Shown here piece after piece: positions 56,401-62,936 of a stretch of 64,000 nucleotides of DNA. Position numbers and translations under genes: made by a program. Below the pieces are notes generated by a model. The model worked only from the letters and a program-made list of their open reading frames with translations. It did no database searches and was not told where the DNA came from. The DNA is from Periplaneta americana (lineage: Eukaryota; Arthropoda; Insecta; Blattodea; Blattidae). Within the stretch, counting starts at the first letter, position 1. Each line of letters begins with the position of its first letter. Where the stretch lies: NCBI RefSeq assembly GCF_040183065.1, contig NC_091133.1:137016306-137080305 (forward strand), in the 5' to 3' direction.

Positions 56401-58550
56401 GACGGCAACGACCTGCAGAAAGAAAAACGTTCCGGTGAATTTCAATGTTGTGAAGGCCATAACTCGGAAATGAAGCATTTCCAGACACATTATATGTAAA
56501 TGGTTTCAGGTATAAGCCTCTTTGATATTGAACATTTTATCTTACTAGAAATAAAATATTTCCTGAATGGCTGCACCTAGAGTAATGAAACTTTGGTCAC
56601 ATATTCCAACATGTCTGTGCATGAAATGCTGATTATTATTAAGAAAGCTGTGATTTTTTATGTCTGGCAGTGAAGTTGGAAAGACCAAAAAAAAAAAAGA
56701 AAAAATGCTATGGCCAGGAAGAACCAATTCAACCTATTTCGTTATAGGGAGTGTTAGCTTAATTCAACATTTTTAGGAAATTATCGTTACATGAGGCCCA
56801 GGTAAATGTTTACTAAAATTAAACATTATTTTAAATAAAAAATATAATTTTATTTTCTAGGTACATTTTTCAGTATAAAAAAGAAAAGTTGTGCAGATGT
56901 ATTTTAGCAATAACTGGTGTAAGAAGGTACAATAATGTGTATAACTTACAAAATCTCAATAGCATGTCACCTTAATGCAACTCAAGTTCGTCTTTTTTTT
57001 TTTTTCTTCAGAAATGTATATTTATTTAAGTACCAGGTCGCAAAATGGACCCATGCCTACAAGTTCGTCTATACTGCATAACTGCAGCTCTGTTATTCTT
57101 CTCCTTATGCTTTCATGTGTATTATTTTTCAGAGTTACCAAAGAACATAGAGAGAATCTCGCTAAAAGTGCAAAAGCACTCTTTGTGAAGTGCAAAGATT
57201 CCATCAGAGAAGTTCAAAATAAGTTTGTAAGAAATGTGAAAAATAATACCAACATATCACAAGATTTAGCATATAATGTCCAAGAACAGGTAAGTATGCT
57301 TTGCTTGCACCTCAATACTGTTATTACAGTGACTTAAAAACCATTAGACAAATTTTTTAATATTTGATTTCTGGAAGAATTTCAGAGCCGTATTCATTCA
57401 TTCATAGTATTCTGCCCAAGGGTAGGTCTTTCACTGCAAACCCAGCATTCTCCAATAGTTCCTATTTTCCACGTTCATTTAGTGTCCTCTTATGATCCAT
57501 ATATCTTAATGTTGTCTATTATCTGATAGCTTCTTCTGCCCCGAACTTTTCGCCCGTTCACCATTCCTTCCAGTGCATCCTTCAGTAGGCAGTTTCTTCT
57601 CAACCAGTAGCCCAGCGAATTTCCTTTTCTCTTCTTGATCAGTTTCAGCATCATTCTTTCTTCACCCACTCTTTCTAGCACAGCTTCGTTTTGTATTCCA
57701 TCTGTCCATTTCACACGCTCCATCCTTCTCCATATCCACATTTCAAATGCTTCTAGTCGCTTCTCTCCACTTCGTCCTAATGTTCATGTTGTATCAATTA
57801 CATTTTATGTATAATTGCGTCTTTCTATTGCCACACTTTATTGTATTATTGCCACACTGTATTAGGCTTTTGAGTATTCCACCTACCTATCCATAGGCGA
57901 CCACTCTGGTCTTACACATCTGCCCTGATGATGGAACCTGTATGTAGTTCAGAAACGTTGGATATGTCAGAACATGGTGGAATATCCAAAAGCCCAATTC
58001 TGACCATAGTCACCTTGAAAGCCTAAAAACTCATACTAACTGCAAATGATGTTTATGTAATATTTTGTGTCATTGTTGCACCAGATAGCCTACTTCTATT
58101 TTGGTCGTTTTTGGGTGGTATCCACTGGTTTTGAATAAAATTATGGTGTTTTAGGCTTTTCAAGGATTTGCATTTTTCGAGTGGGTTAAGTACCGGTAAG
58201 TAGTTGTGGAGGGGGGGGGGGGGTCGCAAATAAAACTCTTGCCAAAAAGTGGGTTGCAGCTTCAAAAAGTTAGGGAACCACTGTATAAGAGAAACTAAAT
58301 AATTACTGAATATTGAGCTTCTTGTTTCATTGAAAATTCGATATTTTATTTCAACTACATATTATGTAGCTGGTATTAGTGGCAGTTTATAATGGATACT
58401 ATTAACAACTTTCTTCCTGCTGTTAATCGTGGATTAAACTTTAACATTTGATGAATTTCGTTTCAGATTATTGCTCTTGGTGACCAGTATGTGTCAGAAG
58501 GAGAGAAGATATATGAAGCGAAACATACTGAACTAATTGGAAAAGAATAA
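33165..58550 (+). CDS. MRRF: mitochondrial ribosome recycling factor, five coding exons
   Basis: Ribosome recycling factor binds the post-termination ribosome and, with a G-type factor, splits it; this copy should act in the mitochondrial matrix. The exons (33165-33486, 42007-42144, 45491-45701, 57133-57289, 58467-58550) join in frame at phases 1, 1, 2 and 0, all GT-AG, giving 303 aa from the first in-frame ATG. The N-terminal ~95 residues are Arg/Ser/His-rich with almost no acid, like a mitochondrial presequence. A lysine-rich linker follows (GYAKGKDRG), then the RRF domain of about 190 aa: helix 1 with DSLRTQMQKAID, the beta/alpha insert ending in LFIPVPKVTKEHRE, and C-terminal helices ending EAKHTELIGKE. 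The LFIPVPKVTKEHRE segment matches the invariant RRF hinge region. Codons and exons look intact. The start is uncertain: a TACTAAG branch-like motif and tttcag at 33179-33184 suggest an acceptor, in which case the first in-frame Met is at 33237 (279 aa) or the start lies in an unseen upstream exon. Confidence 0.93.
33880..34185. repeat. diverged direct repeat, ~85 bp x 2
   Basis: AGAGGACAGAAAATAT..TTAGGCTTAG.CCTATATTATACT..ATCAATATCTATT occurs at about 33882 and again at about 34100. A related GAGGACA motif lies just upstream at 33837. The parent element is unknown. Confidence 0.6.
34397..35743 (-). mobile_element. full-length Tc1-like transposon, defective
   Basis: The 1347-bp element has terminal inverted repeats starting CAGTAGCGTGCAAATTAATC (about 25 bp, one mismatch) and TA on both sides (34395-34396, 35744-35745). 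It lies in MRRF intron 1, antisense to the gene. One transposase ORF occupies most of it. Confidence 0.93.
34574..35524 (-). pseudogene. Tc1 transposase, two in-frame stops
   Basis: The N-terminal paired-type helix-turn-helix (SMTQRQIAAECHIGLATVNS) is followed by a basic GRKRKTS linker. A TAA at 35084-35086 follows MWAKLH. The catalytic domain resumes in the same frame with FSDEAHFEVHG (first Asp). FQQDLA (second Asp) is then cut by a TGA, and SPDINPIENLW supplies the Glu 34 residues after the second Asp (DD34E). Apart from the two stops the frame is continuous, so inactivation looks fairly recent. Confidence 0.9.
35750..37152. other. no gene recognised
   Basis: Intronic, AT-rich, with a C-run near 37067-37080. 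No element ends were found. Confidence 0.4.
37153..38428. repeat. 638-bp tandem duplication, near identical
   Basis: 37153-37790 and 37791-38428 are direct copies. I see three substitutions (GATTTTCT/GATTTTTT, GTCTAC/GTCTTC, GTGAAAATT/GTGATAATT). The duplicated unit spans the left end of the transposon starting at 37436/38074, so it copied flank plus element end. Confidence 0.95.
38074..39034. mobile_element. non-autonomous DNA transposon, 29-bp TIRs
   Basis: Left TIR 38074-38102 (a second copy is at 37436-37464 because of the tandem duplication) and right TIR 39006-39034, starting CACAGTCTACTATATACAGT. GCTGAAT flanks every end (37429-37435, 38067-38073, 39035-39041), a 7-bp target duplication. 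The 961-bp body has no transposase ORF. It holds an internal direct repeat at 38550-38810. Superfamily not assigned. Confidence 0.82.
38550..38810. repeat. internal ~90-bp direct repeat
   Basis: AGCAATAATAATC-CACCAGAA followed by AAAACGTGATCAATAAATTT and TTTTTCTACGTCT..AGTAAA occurs at about 38552 and about 38708 within the TIR element. Confidence 0.8.
39178..39375 (-). pseudogene. Gypsy-type LTR retrotransposon RNase H fragment
   Basis: Minus strand reads PVCSERNYGQLDTKCLTVIF then GVKKFHKYLYGHSFNIYN and HQSLRTLFS. This matches the Gypsy RNase H core E-x-N-Y-x-x-x-D-x-E..A-V..F-x-Y-L-Y-G-x-x-F-x-I-x-T-D-H-x-P-L. The catalytic Glu is Lys and the Asp before His-Gln is Gly here, so it is decayed. 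No LTRs were found. Confidence 0.75.
39560..40160. other. no gene recognised
   Basis: Intronic. The open frame at 39551-39781 may extend the LTR-element debris but shows no motif. Confidence 0.35.
40165..40295 (-). mobile_element. LINE family B 3' fragment
   Basis: Shares TTCTGCCCAAAGGTAGGTCT and the following CACTGCAAACCCAGC..TTCTCCA with 9436 and 57395. Only the last ~30 codons remain, preceded on the + strand by an ATTCATTCAT tail. Confidence 0.75.
40400..40520 (+). repeat. tRNA-like SINE head, truncated
   Basis: TAGCTCAGATGG and GGGTTCGATTCCC boxes, then GATTACTTGATTAGG resembling the S1 head-body junction. The core and tail are missing. Confidence 0.65.
40521..42006. other. end of MRRF intron 1, no other gene
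   Basis: Contains a 13-bp C run near 40646 and the AT microsatellite at 41395. Short open frames (41257-41550, 41496-41693) run through low-complexity sequence. Confidence 0.45.
41395..41443. repeat. (AT)n microsatellite
   Basis: About 24 uninterrupted AT units. Confidence 0.97.
42007..42144 (+). CDS. MRRF: MRRF exon 2
   Basis: Begins after TTGTTGTAG and ends ACAG|GTACCG. It continues the phase-1 codon as Gly and encodes the basic linker end plus helix 1 of the RRF three-helix bundle (DSLRTQMQKAIDRMKEEY). The 46 codons contain no stops. Confidence 0.92.
42456..43390 (-). pseudogene. LINE family E ORF2, endonuclease domain and linker
   Basis: Apurinic-like endonuclease of a Jockey/CR1-type LINE. 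Visible in order: NAHSLLSHYHEFLSIF, ILVSESWI (E of the metal site), GGGVAAYIRNDL, FLFVEI, ICVTYQPP, AIVAGDFNTN (D/N motif). After a frameshift near 42750 come LIVITHPQ, VPDISAHDLIY (the S-D-H motif with Asp changed to Ala) and the linker ISYRDMNN..DALEMPWNYIWN. The frame is open upstream of the first Met-like codon to about 43390. The reverse transcriptase is missing at the 42456 side. Confidence 0.85.
43647..44207 (-). pseudogene. LINE family E ORF1 (coiled coil, RNA-binding), one nonsense codon
   Basis: Starts at 44207. A coiled coil (ELKKTLLEKDKKISELESKI) is followed by RRQCVRIFGIVEEENEDTNK and KPRSIIVKFVSYRKRWEIF, the RRM-like Transposase_22 layout of LINE ORF1 proteins. A TGA at 43776-43778 interrupts the frame, which continues HAILREAITRFGLNIVW to a terminal TAG at 43647-43649. 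The next ORF2 begins about 250 bp downstream, as expected for a bicistronic LINE. Confidence 0.85.
44220..45400 (-). mobile_element. LINE ORF2 fragment (endonuclease end through RT start)
   Basis: Broken minus-strand frames read in order. DLQSDHFPI near 45300 is the endonuclease C-terminal S-D-H-x-P motif. A basic linker follows (CSKKEKLERMYSKSSSTVWK, about 44890). Then come KGKYQRNGKLL/EKWKTTFVI-type RT motif 1 near 44430 and GKLLERIINNRL near 44290. It lies immediately upstream of the ORF1 above but is from a separate, more decayed copy. A LINE B tail scrap (44610-44680) is embedded. Confidence 0.65.
45491..45701 (+). CDS. MRRF: MRRF exon 3
   Basis: Begins after CACATTGCAG and ends CCGAA|GTAAGT, an optimal donor. 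It encodes the beta-rich head domain of RRF, including the NLNPQQDGTTLFIPVP strand-loop-strand. Confidence 0.93.
46548..46850 (-). mobile_element. LINE family A 3' end
   Basis: The open frame 46585-46821 encodes RMGESRNAYRVLVGRLEGKR and WEDNIKMDLREVGYGDRDWI ending NLRVS, near identical to the copies at 4766 and 22793. The + strand left side is (CTTA)n, the complement of the TAAG tail. It lies in MRRF intron 3, antisense. Confidence 0.85.
46870..47035. repeat. GC-richer conserved-looking repeat fragment
   Basis: GATAGGTTGTTAGCCCTTCGCCCAACCCCCAAGC-type sequence stands out from the AT-rich surroundings and resembles 3' ends of interspersed repeats I have seen in insect genomes. It has a single copy here, so the call is weak. 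Confidence 0.35.
47581..47632 (-). ncRNA. hammerhead-ribozyme-like motif H2a
   Basis: Exact mirror of H2b in the left arm: CTGAAGA, a GTCTGC/GCAGAC stem II, GAAA, palindromic ACGT, GTC, then TGGTAT. Confidence 0.6.
47698..47705 (-). promoter_or_regulatory. TATA-like box, left arm of H2
   Basis: TATAAATA on the minus strand in GC-rich sequence, the mirror of the right-arm box. Confidence 0.45.
47987..47994 (+). promoter_or_regulatory. TATA-like box, right arm of H2
   Basis: TATAAATA flanked by GCCGCAC and CGCTCGCAC, 77 nt before the hammerhead-like core. A promoter role is inferred from position and composition. Confidence 0.45.
48060..48111 (+). ncRNA. hammerhead-ribozyme-like motif H2b
   Basis: CTGAAGA at 48071-48077, stem II GTCTGC/GCAGAC with loop CGCAGTT, GAAACGTC at 48098-48105. 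Stem I is drawable as ATACC/GGTAT (48060-48064 with 48107-48111) or CCA/TGG. One extra U sits between the core and stem II, a departure from the textbook core shared with H3. Confidence 0.6.
48810..49940. other. MRRF intron 3, no other gene
   Basis: Contains three of the six TGTCCCRTACRTGACA motifs (49182, 49349, 49518) and an inverted copy of GAATGATGGATGTCA near 48913/49110. No ORF with domain support. Confidence 0.45.
50143..50182 (-). ncRNA. hammerhead-ribozyme-like motif H3a
   Basis: Minus strand: GAC, CTGAAGA, stem II GCCAAT/ATTGGC with loop CAAA, GAAA, palindromic AACGTT, then TGTT. Stem I is short (GAC/GTT). Identical to H3b. Confidence 0.6.
50648..51330 (-). pseudogene. Penelope-like C-terminal region with GIY-YIG endonuclease (left copy)
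   Basis: Minus strand: VPLNRDKYQAEYRYIVILAQ connector, NLIRKRLNKFKAETK, KKTKTTHWKPMAFFDNVSYK, then NSGIYLLQCKNCPSKYVGQT (GIY..YVG), FRTRYKEH (catalytic Arg context) and ELTGIEEALQVLKTIN to the stop at 50648. The open frame continues artificially past 51335 into the antisense of the right copy. This is the normal Penelope order, lacking the RT core. The endonuclease motifs look intact. Confidence 0.85.
51336..51889 (+). pseudogene. Penelope-like GIY-YIG region (right copy), 16-bp deletion
   Basis: IRKRLNKFKAETKTNSTLIS through NSDIYLLQCKNCPSKYTGQT matches the left copy (GIY has become DIY). A 16-bp deletion after KRNFRT removes RYKEH and shifts the frame. HLISLNHELTGIEEALQ continues in another frame to a stop near 51889. 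Confidence 0.85.
52355..52394 (+). ncRNA. hammerhead-ribozyme-like motif H3b
   Basis: Same as H3a in the right copy: CTGAAGA at 52358-52364, a strong stem II, GAAAACGTTT at 52382-52391. It lies about 460 bp after the GIY-YIG stop, where Penelope-like elements are known to carry hammerheads. An extra U before stem II, as in H2. Confidence 0.6.
52487..52535. repeat. 49-nt near-perfect hairpin
   Basis: ACCAAATCCAAAATACAGGT and its complement with one mismatch enclose 9 nt. Present only in the right Penelope copy. Confidence 0.85.
52727..54427 (+). mobile_element. LINE family B, reverse-transcriptase copy
   Basis: Broken frames give, in order, KEMKTGKAAGVDGIPIELVK (RT motif 1), EEQFGFRKEKGTRVAI, VYVVYVDLKKAFGRVNWNKL (catalytic Asp motif), GVRQGCPLSPTLFNIYLEDL, MRFADDMALLAEEE (FADD active site), then the C-terminal MWIWRRMERVK and KNRKDWRKLGLQ. 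The open stretch 53207-53506 includes the active site. The 3' end near AATGAATCAATG fits the family's ATTC/AATG tail. A 234-bp MITE interrupts the last codons. Confidence 0.85.
54085..54318. mobile_element. MITE inserted in LINE B
   Basis: The 234-bp insertion has 28-bp inverted ends (CTGTGGTGTTCGGGTAAAGG / complement, three mismatches) flanked by ATATAT (54079-54084, 54319-54324). The interrupted LINE sequence IKIYGSYEET is continuous in the copies at 9436 and 57395, so the boundaries are well defined. The ORF crossing it is spurious. Confidence 0.85.
55072..56500 (-). mobile_element. mariner-superfamily transposon with DUF4817-type transposase, right end altered
   Basis: The left end is TA then CAGGGTGTTTAAAAAATACG. 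About 85-90 bp at 55130-55232 reappears inverted at 56412-56497 (GAAAGAAAAACGTTCCGGTG, GTTGTGAAGGCCATAACTCG). The outermost ~60 bp of the left TIR has no partner beyond 56500, so the right terminus is lost or replaced. It lies in MRRF intron 3, antisense. Confidence 0.85.
55239..56408 (-). pseudogene. DUF4817/DDE transposase, two frameshifts
   Basis: 56408-55677: helix-turn-helix region SNQELAEIHFMYGKADGNAA, QCPDRKTFVRLHYRL, GRGRPRST hook-like motif, STRRVALQVNVPHTTVWRLL, and the first catalytic Asp in LFTDEAQFT. It shifts frame near 55680 to MGQAYTNFLENTIPHFLED and HFLHDGAPAHFS (second Asp). It shifts again near 55550 to DRRFPDRWIGRGGPIVW and SPDLNPLDFYLWG (third Asp). Order and motifs are complete, so only indels disable it. 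Confidence 0.87.
57133..57289 (+). CDS. MRRF: MRRF exon 4
   Basis: Begins after TTATTTTTCAG and ends CAG|GTAAGT. It encodes VTKEHRENLAKSAK, the most conserved stretch in RRFs, then the second long helix of the bundle. Confidence 0.93.
57395..57785 (-). mobile_element. LINE family B, 3' fragment
   Basis: Encodes MWIWRRMERVKWTDGIQNEA, RVGEERMMLKLIKKRKGNSL, GYWLRRNCLLKDALEGMVNG and RSYQIIDNIKIYGS in one open frame (57490-57741). It then frays toward the shared CTGCCCAAGGGTAGGTCTTTC end and an ATTCATTCATT tail. It lies between MRRF exons 4 and 5. Confidence 0.85.
57861..57998 (+). ncRNA. hammerhead-ribozyme-like motif with long extended stem (locus H4)
   Basis: Core CTGATGA at 57925-57931, stem II GAAC/GTTC, GAAACGTT at 57952-57959. 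Stem I: CC/GG next to the core, then ACAT/ATGT (57916-57919, 57964-57967). The same stem is capped by a 23-bp outer inverted repeat (57861-57883 with 57976-57998, ATTAGGCTTTTGAGTATTCC and complement, four mismatches). It uses the canonical U at position 7, unlike H2 and H3. No ORF nearby. Confidence 0.6.
58240..58282. mobile_element. possible hAT terminal end
   Basis: AAAAAGTGGGTTGCAGCTTC followed by AAAAAGTTAGGGAACCACTG resembles the right end of hAT elements whose TIR starts CAGTGGTTCCC. The matching left end was not found, so it is a solo end at best. Confidence 0.4.
58467..58550 (+). CDS. MRRF: MRRF exon 5 (C-terminal helix and stop)
   Basis: Begins after GAATTTCGTTTCAG in phase 0 and ends with TAA at 58548-58550. 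It encodes the last helix (IIALGDQYVSEGEKIYEAKH), typical in length for RRF. Confidence 0.92.
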   Translation: MIALGDQYVSEGEKIYEAKHTELIGKE

Positions 58551-58588
58551 ATAACTGTTTGAAAGAATTTGATAGGTATAGAATGTAA

Positions 58589-58594
58589 AATAAA
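58589..58594 (+). terminator. MRRF polyadenylation signal
   Basis: AATAAA lies 39 nt after the MRRF stop, the first canonical signal downstream. The short 3' UTR is an inference. Confidence 0.65.
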
Positions 58595-58599
58595 TGCTC

Positions 58600-59224
58600 A
58601 AATTGTGCATTACTTGATGTGAATTTTATTGGTATTTGTACTGCAATTACATTGAATGAAAATAATTAAATAGATGATTATATAATGTGTGTTAAAACTA
58701 AGTGTAATTTATTTGGTAATATATTGTTATTGTTTGTAATCATCTCGGTTGTTCTTATAGATAGTTCGAAATGTGAAGCACTGGTAATGCATTACCACGA
58801 AAATGAATGAAACTACAACAATGCTAACTGACTTTTCTGCTGTTGGCAACGTGTTCACTGTTTGCAGCAAGTTTCACAAACACAAATTGACCGGTATAGT
58901 ACAGCAAAGCTCTGCTTACACAGTATGTCTTGGTGTAACTTCCACAGTCTTTAGTGTAACACAATAATTATTACATAAAATGAAGTATAACAACTGGACG
59001 GTGGAAAGTCAATCACCTCCTCTGAACTAAACGGCCTACACTTCTTGGCACTGTGAGCACACTTGTAGAGTCAGGGCAAATAATGGAAAGTCAAGGTCCC
59101 TGCAATTGTATAAGAAAAAAAAGGTTTCTTAAATTTATTCTTTAGCGACGCTGAATCAACTGCACAGTTAGGAATTAATTTATGGTAAGATGACATTAGA
59201 TGAGACTTCACAATGGGTTTTGGC
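58600..59224. other. MRRF downstream flank, no gene recognised
   Basis: AT-rich with no supported ORF. Confidence 0.45.
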
Positions 59225-59234
59225 CATTCCCATG

Positions 59235-59482
59235 GTTTTTTTTAGTGAGTTATTTTACGACGCTTATCATCTGCTGTTGTTATCTAGGATCTGAGTGATA
59301 TGAAGGTGATAATGCCGGCGAAATGAGTCCAGCACCGAAAGTTACCCAGCATTTGCTATTAATGGGCTGAGGGAAAACCCCGGAAAGACCTCAACTAGGT
59401 AACTTGTTACAACCAGGTTTTGAACCTGGGCCCACTCGTTTCACGGTCAGGCAGGCTAACCGTTACTGTACAGCAATGGACT
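59235..59482 (-). repeat. tRNA-derived SINE, family S1
   Basis: Inverted copy with the conserved end GAGTTATTTTACGACGC at left, core AGTTACCCAGCATTTGCT and AAAACCCCGGAAAG, and tRNA-like head with B-box complement near 59420. Duplications CATTCCCATG (59225-59234 and 59483-59492). Confidence 0.88.
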
Positions 59483-59492
59483 CATTCCCATG

Positions 59493-60639
59493 TTGTGAAA
59501 TGACAGCATGAAATGAGAACACCCACCGGAGCCTCCACCATCGCAAAGGTAACAACCGCTAGATGGAAGTACAGTTGCTCCGTGCAATTCCATAAAGGTT
59601 ATCATGTGACTTCTTTTGTAGTCGCTAGATGGCAACATAGTGAAATTGATAAAAGTGGTTGCCTTAAAAGTCCATTAATCTGATCTATCTGTTATATGTG
59701 ATCAGGGGTCTTACTTACCAACATAGAATATTCTATCCAAACTGACTGGTATAAATTATACCGGAATTAAATAGAAGTGTGCACACAGCAACACATGATA
59801 TAAAGAACACTAGCCTAAAAATAAGGGCTATTTCACAAAAATAAGAGACATGTCTGAAATAAATTAAAACTGATAATAATTAGCTACTGTTTTTCATTAA
59901 TATTGTGCATTTTTGTTGCTGTTTTTGTTCTTGTTGATGTTGTTGTTGTAAATTAATTCAGTTACGAGCAAAAATATTCATAATTATTTCAGGTATGATT
60001 TAATTCCACAGTTCATCAATGAAAATGAAGGGACATTCATACATTCCATGCGTACTTTAAATTTCACTAACTGGCCTTAAAACTTCAATGTTCAGTAGTG
60101 TTGTAAATTTGTTTGCAGGACATGTTAACATGTATTGAAGTGGTGAGTTCACTTCTCACTAGTGACATTGAATACCTGTTTCTGAAGAGAGAACAAGAAA
60201 CACAGAACAGACATGATTCTCTGTATAATATATACAACAGTTTCAACAACTCAACAATGTGAACACATTGTTCCCCCAGATATATGATACGGTACATGTA
60301 GAATTTCATTATTATTGAATACCTCTCCCAAACAACGATGTAACTCCCATGTGTTACAAATGGGAGTCTAGAGCCCCTAGACAGTTAACAGAGTCAGGTT
60401 CTCTCTTAAGTAATTTCCAGAGAACTTCCTAGGCACATACAATATCGAAATATCTAGATAGAACCTTCGAGAATAGCTAAACAAAAGGAGAAATTTCTAT
60501 CTATTAATAAACCAATTGATCAAGAAGATATACAGTATAACCTAAACTTAAATAAAATCGTTAACAAGAAAGATATTTCTCCTCAAGAAGCAAAAATTCT
60601 AACATAGAAACTCTACATACAACATCCTTTAAGTAACTG

Positions 60640-60641
<2 letters not shown>
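59493..60641. other. no gene recognised
   Basis: AT-rich. Open frames 59456-59638 and 60085-60309 (minus) lack support. Confidence 0.4.

Positions 60642-60676
<35 letters not shown>
60642..60676. repeat. (CA)n microsatellite
   Basis: About 16 CA units. Confidence 0.96.
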
Positions 60677-60678
<2 letters not shown>

Positions 60679-60685
60679 CTATCTC

Positions 60686-60904
60686 ATGGATCCTGAGGAA
60701 GAAGCTGAAGCAGGTGGTACTTGTGAATTCTTTTCCTTCTATGAGATTGTGAGGAAAAATACCACAAATTTAGATGGAGAAGTTGAAGCTATTTACACAC
60801 CCCTACAAAATTCATTTCTTTGGATTCATCATTACAAGAATATAGTAATATCAAAGAGCCACAATACAATCAATAGTAGGTATCAAGAAATTAACCTAAA
60901 ATGA
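60686..60904 (+). pseudogene. LINE RNase H-like fragment
   Basis: CEFFSFYEIVRKNTTNLDGE then VEAIYTPLQNSF and NIVISKSHNTINS resembles the RNase H domain of R1/Jockey-type polyproteins (D-G-E-x-x-A-I..I-x-S-D-S..I). The second catalytic Asp is replaced (SKSHNT). The Met at 60686 is incidental. Confidence 0.55.
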
Positions 60905-61720
60905 AACAAAATGGAAGAAATCCATTCAATGTTTAAACAAATCCAAAGTTTAAATAAAATCGTAGTTCTTCAGTGAATTCTCGCATTCTGTCTACTCCAA
61001 TTGTGTACTGTGTTCTCAAGAAGAAGAAATGGATATGAATCCTTTAACACACTGTGAAGCACTTCAACAAAATAAAAGTCTTACATCTAAATACTGGAAA
61101 GCAAGAGCAATAAGTACCTACCTACCTTCGAGAATGTTCCTGTACTGCTGTACTGCCATTTACTAATCATTTCCTCAATATTGTATCTTACAGGACTATT
61201 CTATAAAATTTTAAGACACTACATTAGAAAATGTTATAGGATGAAGTCAGGTGTGATGTGAAACAAACAAAAACAAAGAACACGAACATAGTGTTGCCAC
61301 TTGAATTGTCAAAAAATTAGCTGTGGTCAATTGAGGCAGTATATGGAAAATTGTCTCATAGATCAGAGAACAATGCATTAGTTGCATTTATTATTTTGTT
61401 ATCTAACAATGTCTAAAGTTTGGTGAATTCAACTTGTGTACTAAGGACATAGCAATCAGCCTGTTATGATGTACTGCAGAATTTTATTCTGTTCAGCCAG
61501 TCCATGGCCTGCATGTCCGTTGGTCACTAATATTTGTTGTTGATCTCTTGTTAAATAATGGAGAAAATACTGTAATACAAATAAAAGGTGAGAATAAGCA
61601 TGAAACTAACTTCGAATATTTTGATAATCTAAGTCTAAATGTGGAAATCCTATTTAATCTGTTTTGTGATTTGAAAGAGGAAGCAGGACGTGAATTAAAA
61701 GTGAAATATAAAACTTATCA
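60905..61720. other. no gene recognised
   Basis: An open frame at 61548-61850 enters the MITE at 61723 and is not supported as a gene. Confidence 0.4.
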
Positions 61721-61722
61721 TA

Positions 61723-62095
61723 CACTGGTGGACAAAAAATTTGGGACATTTGAATTTTCCTTTGTAAATGTATTTAATAGATCACCAATATATATTAATA
61801 AGATTATAATCTTACTATACAAAAAAAAGAAAATTAACATGACTTCATAACACCAACAATTACCAGCAATAATGCCGACTGTTGTCACATTCTGCATAAG
61901 CAACATTTTGTTCAAATCCAGATTGTGATGTTACTGTTGGCAATTGTTGGTGGTATGAAGTCATAATCATTTTCATTTTCAGTCTATGTTACGTTTATAA
62001 TCGTATAATTAAATTAATCACCATTTAAAACATATTGGTGACATATTCAGTACAAAGTAAAATTCAAGTGTCCCAAATTTTTTGTCCGTCAGTCG
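61723..62095. mobile_element. Tc1/mariner-type MITE
   Basis: 373 bp, TA on both sides (61721-61722, 62096-62097). The inverted ends begin CACTGGTGGACAAAAAATTT / CGACTGACGGACAAAAAATT and extend about 36 bp. A second, inner inverted pair (ATGACTTCATAACACCAAC near 61839 and its complement near 61963) makes it a fold-back. No transposase. Confidence 0.85.
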
Positions 62096-62099
62096 TATT

Positions 62100-62884
62100 T
62101 CAAGCAGAACTCCAACTTCCATTTTCGATAATCTAAGACGGGCATCTGTGGTTTTTGTAATGCCTGAGAACAGACGCACGGGATCTTTTCAAATACATGC
62201 ACAATGAAAGTTGTGGATGGATATAGAGATTCCTCCAAAGTAGTACGAAGTTCTGCGAGGAAAAGTCGGAGAATGAATATGAATGTGATATGGATGAACA
62301 ATGACTTTACAGCACTACCTTTATGGGAAAAAAATTCTACGAAAATGTCTTTCTTTTCTCCCTTTAAAATTTAAAAAAAATAATTTCACTCTATCTTTAC
62401 ATTGTGGGATTGATATGTCCTTTAAAATCGTGCACTTGTTTGGAAGTATAAATAAAGTCATTATACATGCTATTTAAAAGTAACAGGACATTAATCGCTT
62501 GTATTTTCTATATTCATGTTCAAGTAAGTATACATTTTTCTATAAACTATCTTGTTCTCCGGAAAAAGAGCCCATGACAGCTCTCAGTATTTCATTTTAT
62601 TGTATATAAGAACTTAAGTTAACAAAATAATAAGTTCTGAAGTGCACTTAATTATTAGTTAGTTCTCTTGAGGTTTCATATTCTTTAAGTGAAGTTAAAA
62701 GAAACCGTTATACCATCCTTAACTCAAAATATGAATTTTACATGTGGACCCTTTTTTCCGGCAACCACCTCAATTATTTTCTGTTTTGTTCGGAAAAACT
62801 GACATTTTTCATGTCCTGTGTCCTCAATGTGTGCCATTTCTTTCCCTACATATACTGTACATGAAAGTTCAGTGTACCAACAAA

Positions 62885-62885
<1 letters not shown>
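62100..62885. other. no gene recognised
   Basis: AT-rich, with no domain-bearing ORF. Confidence 0.4.
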
Positions 62886-62936
<51 letters not shown>

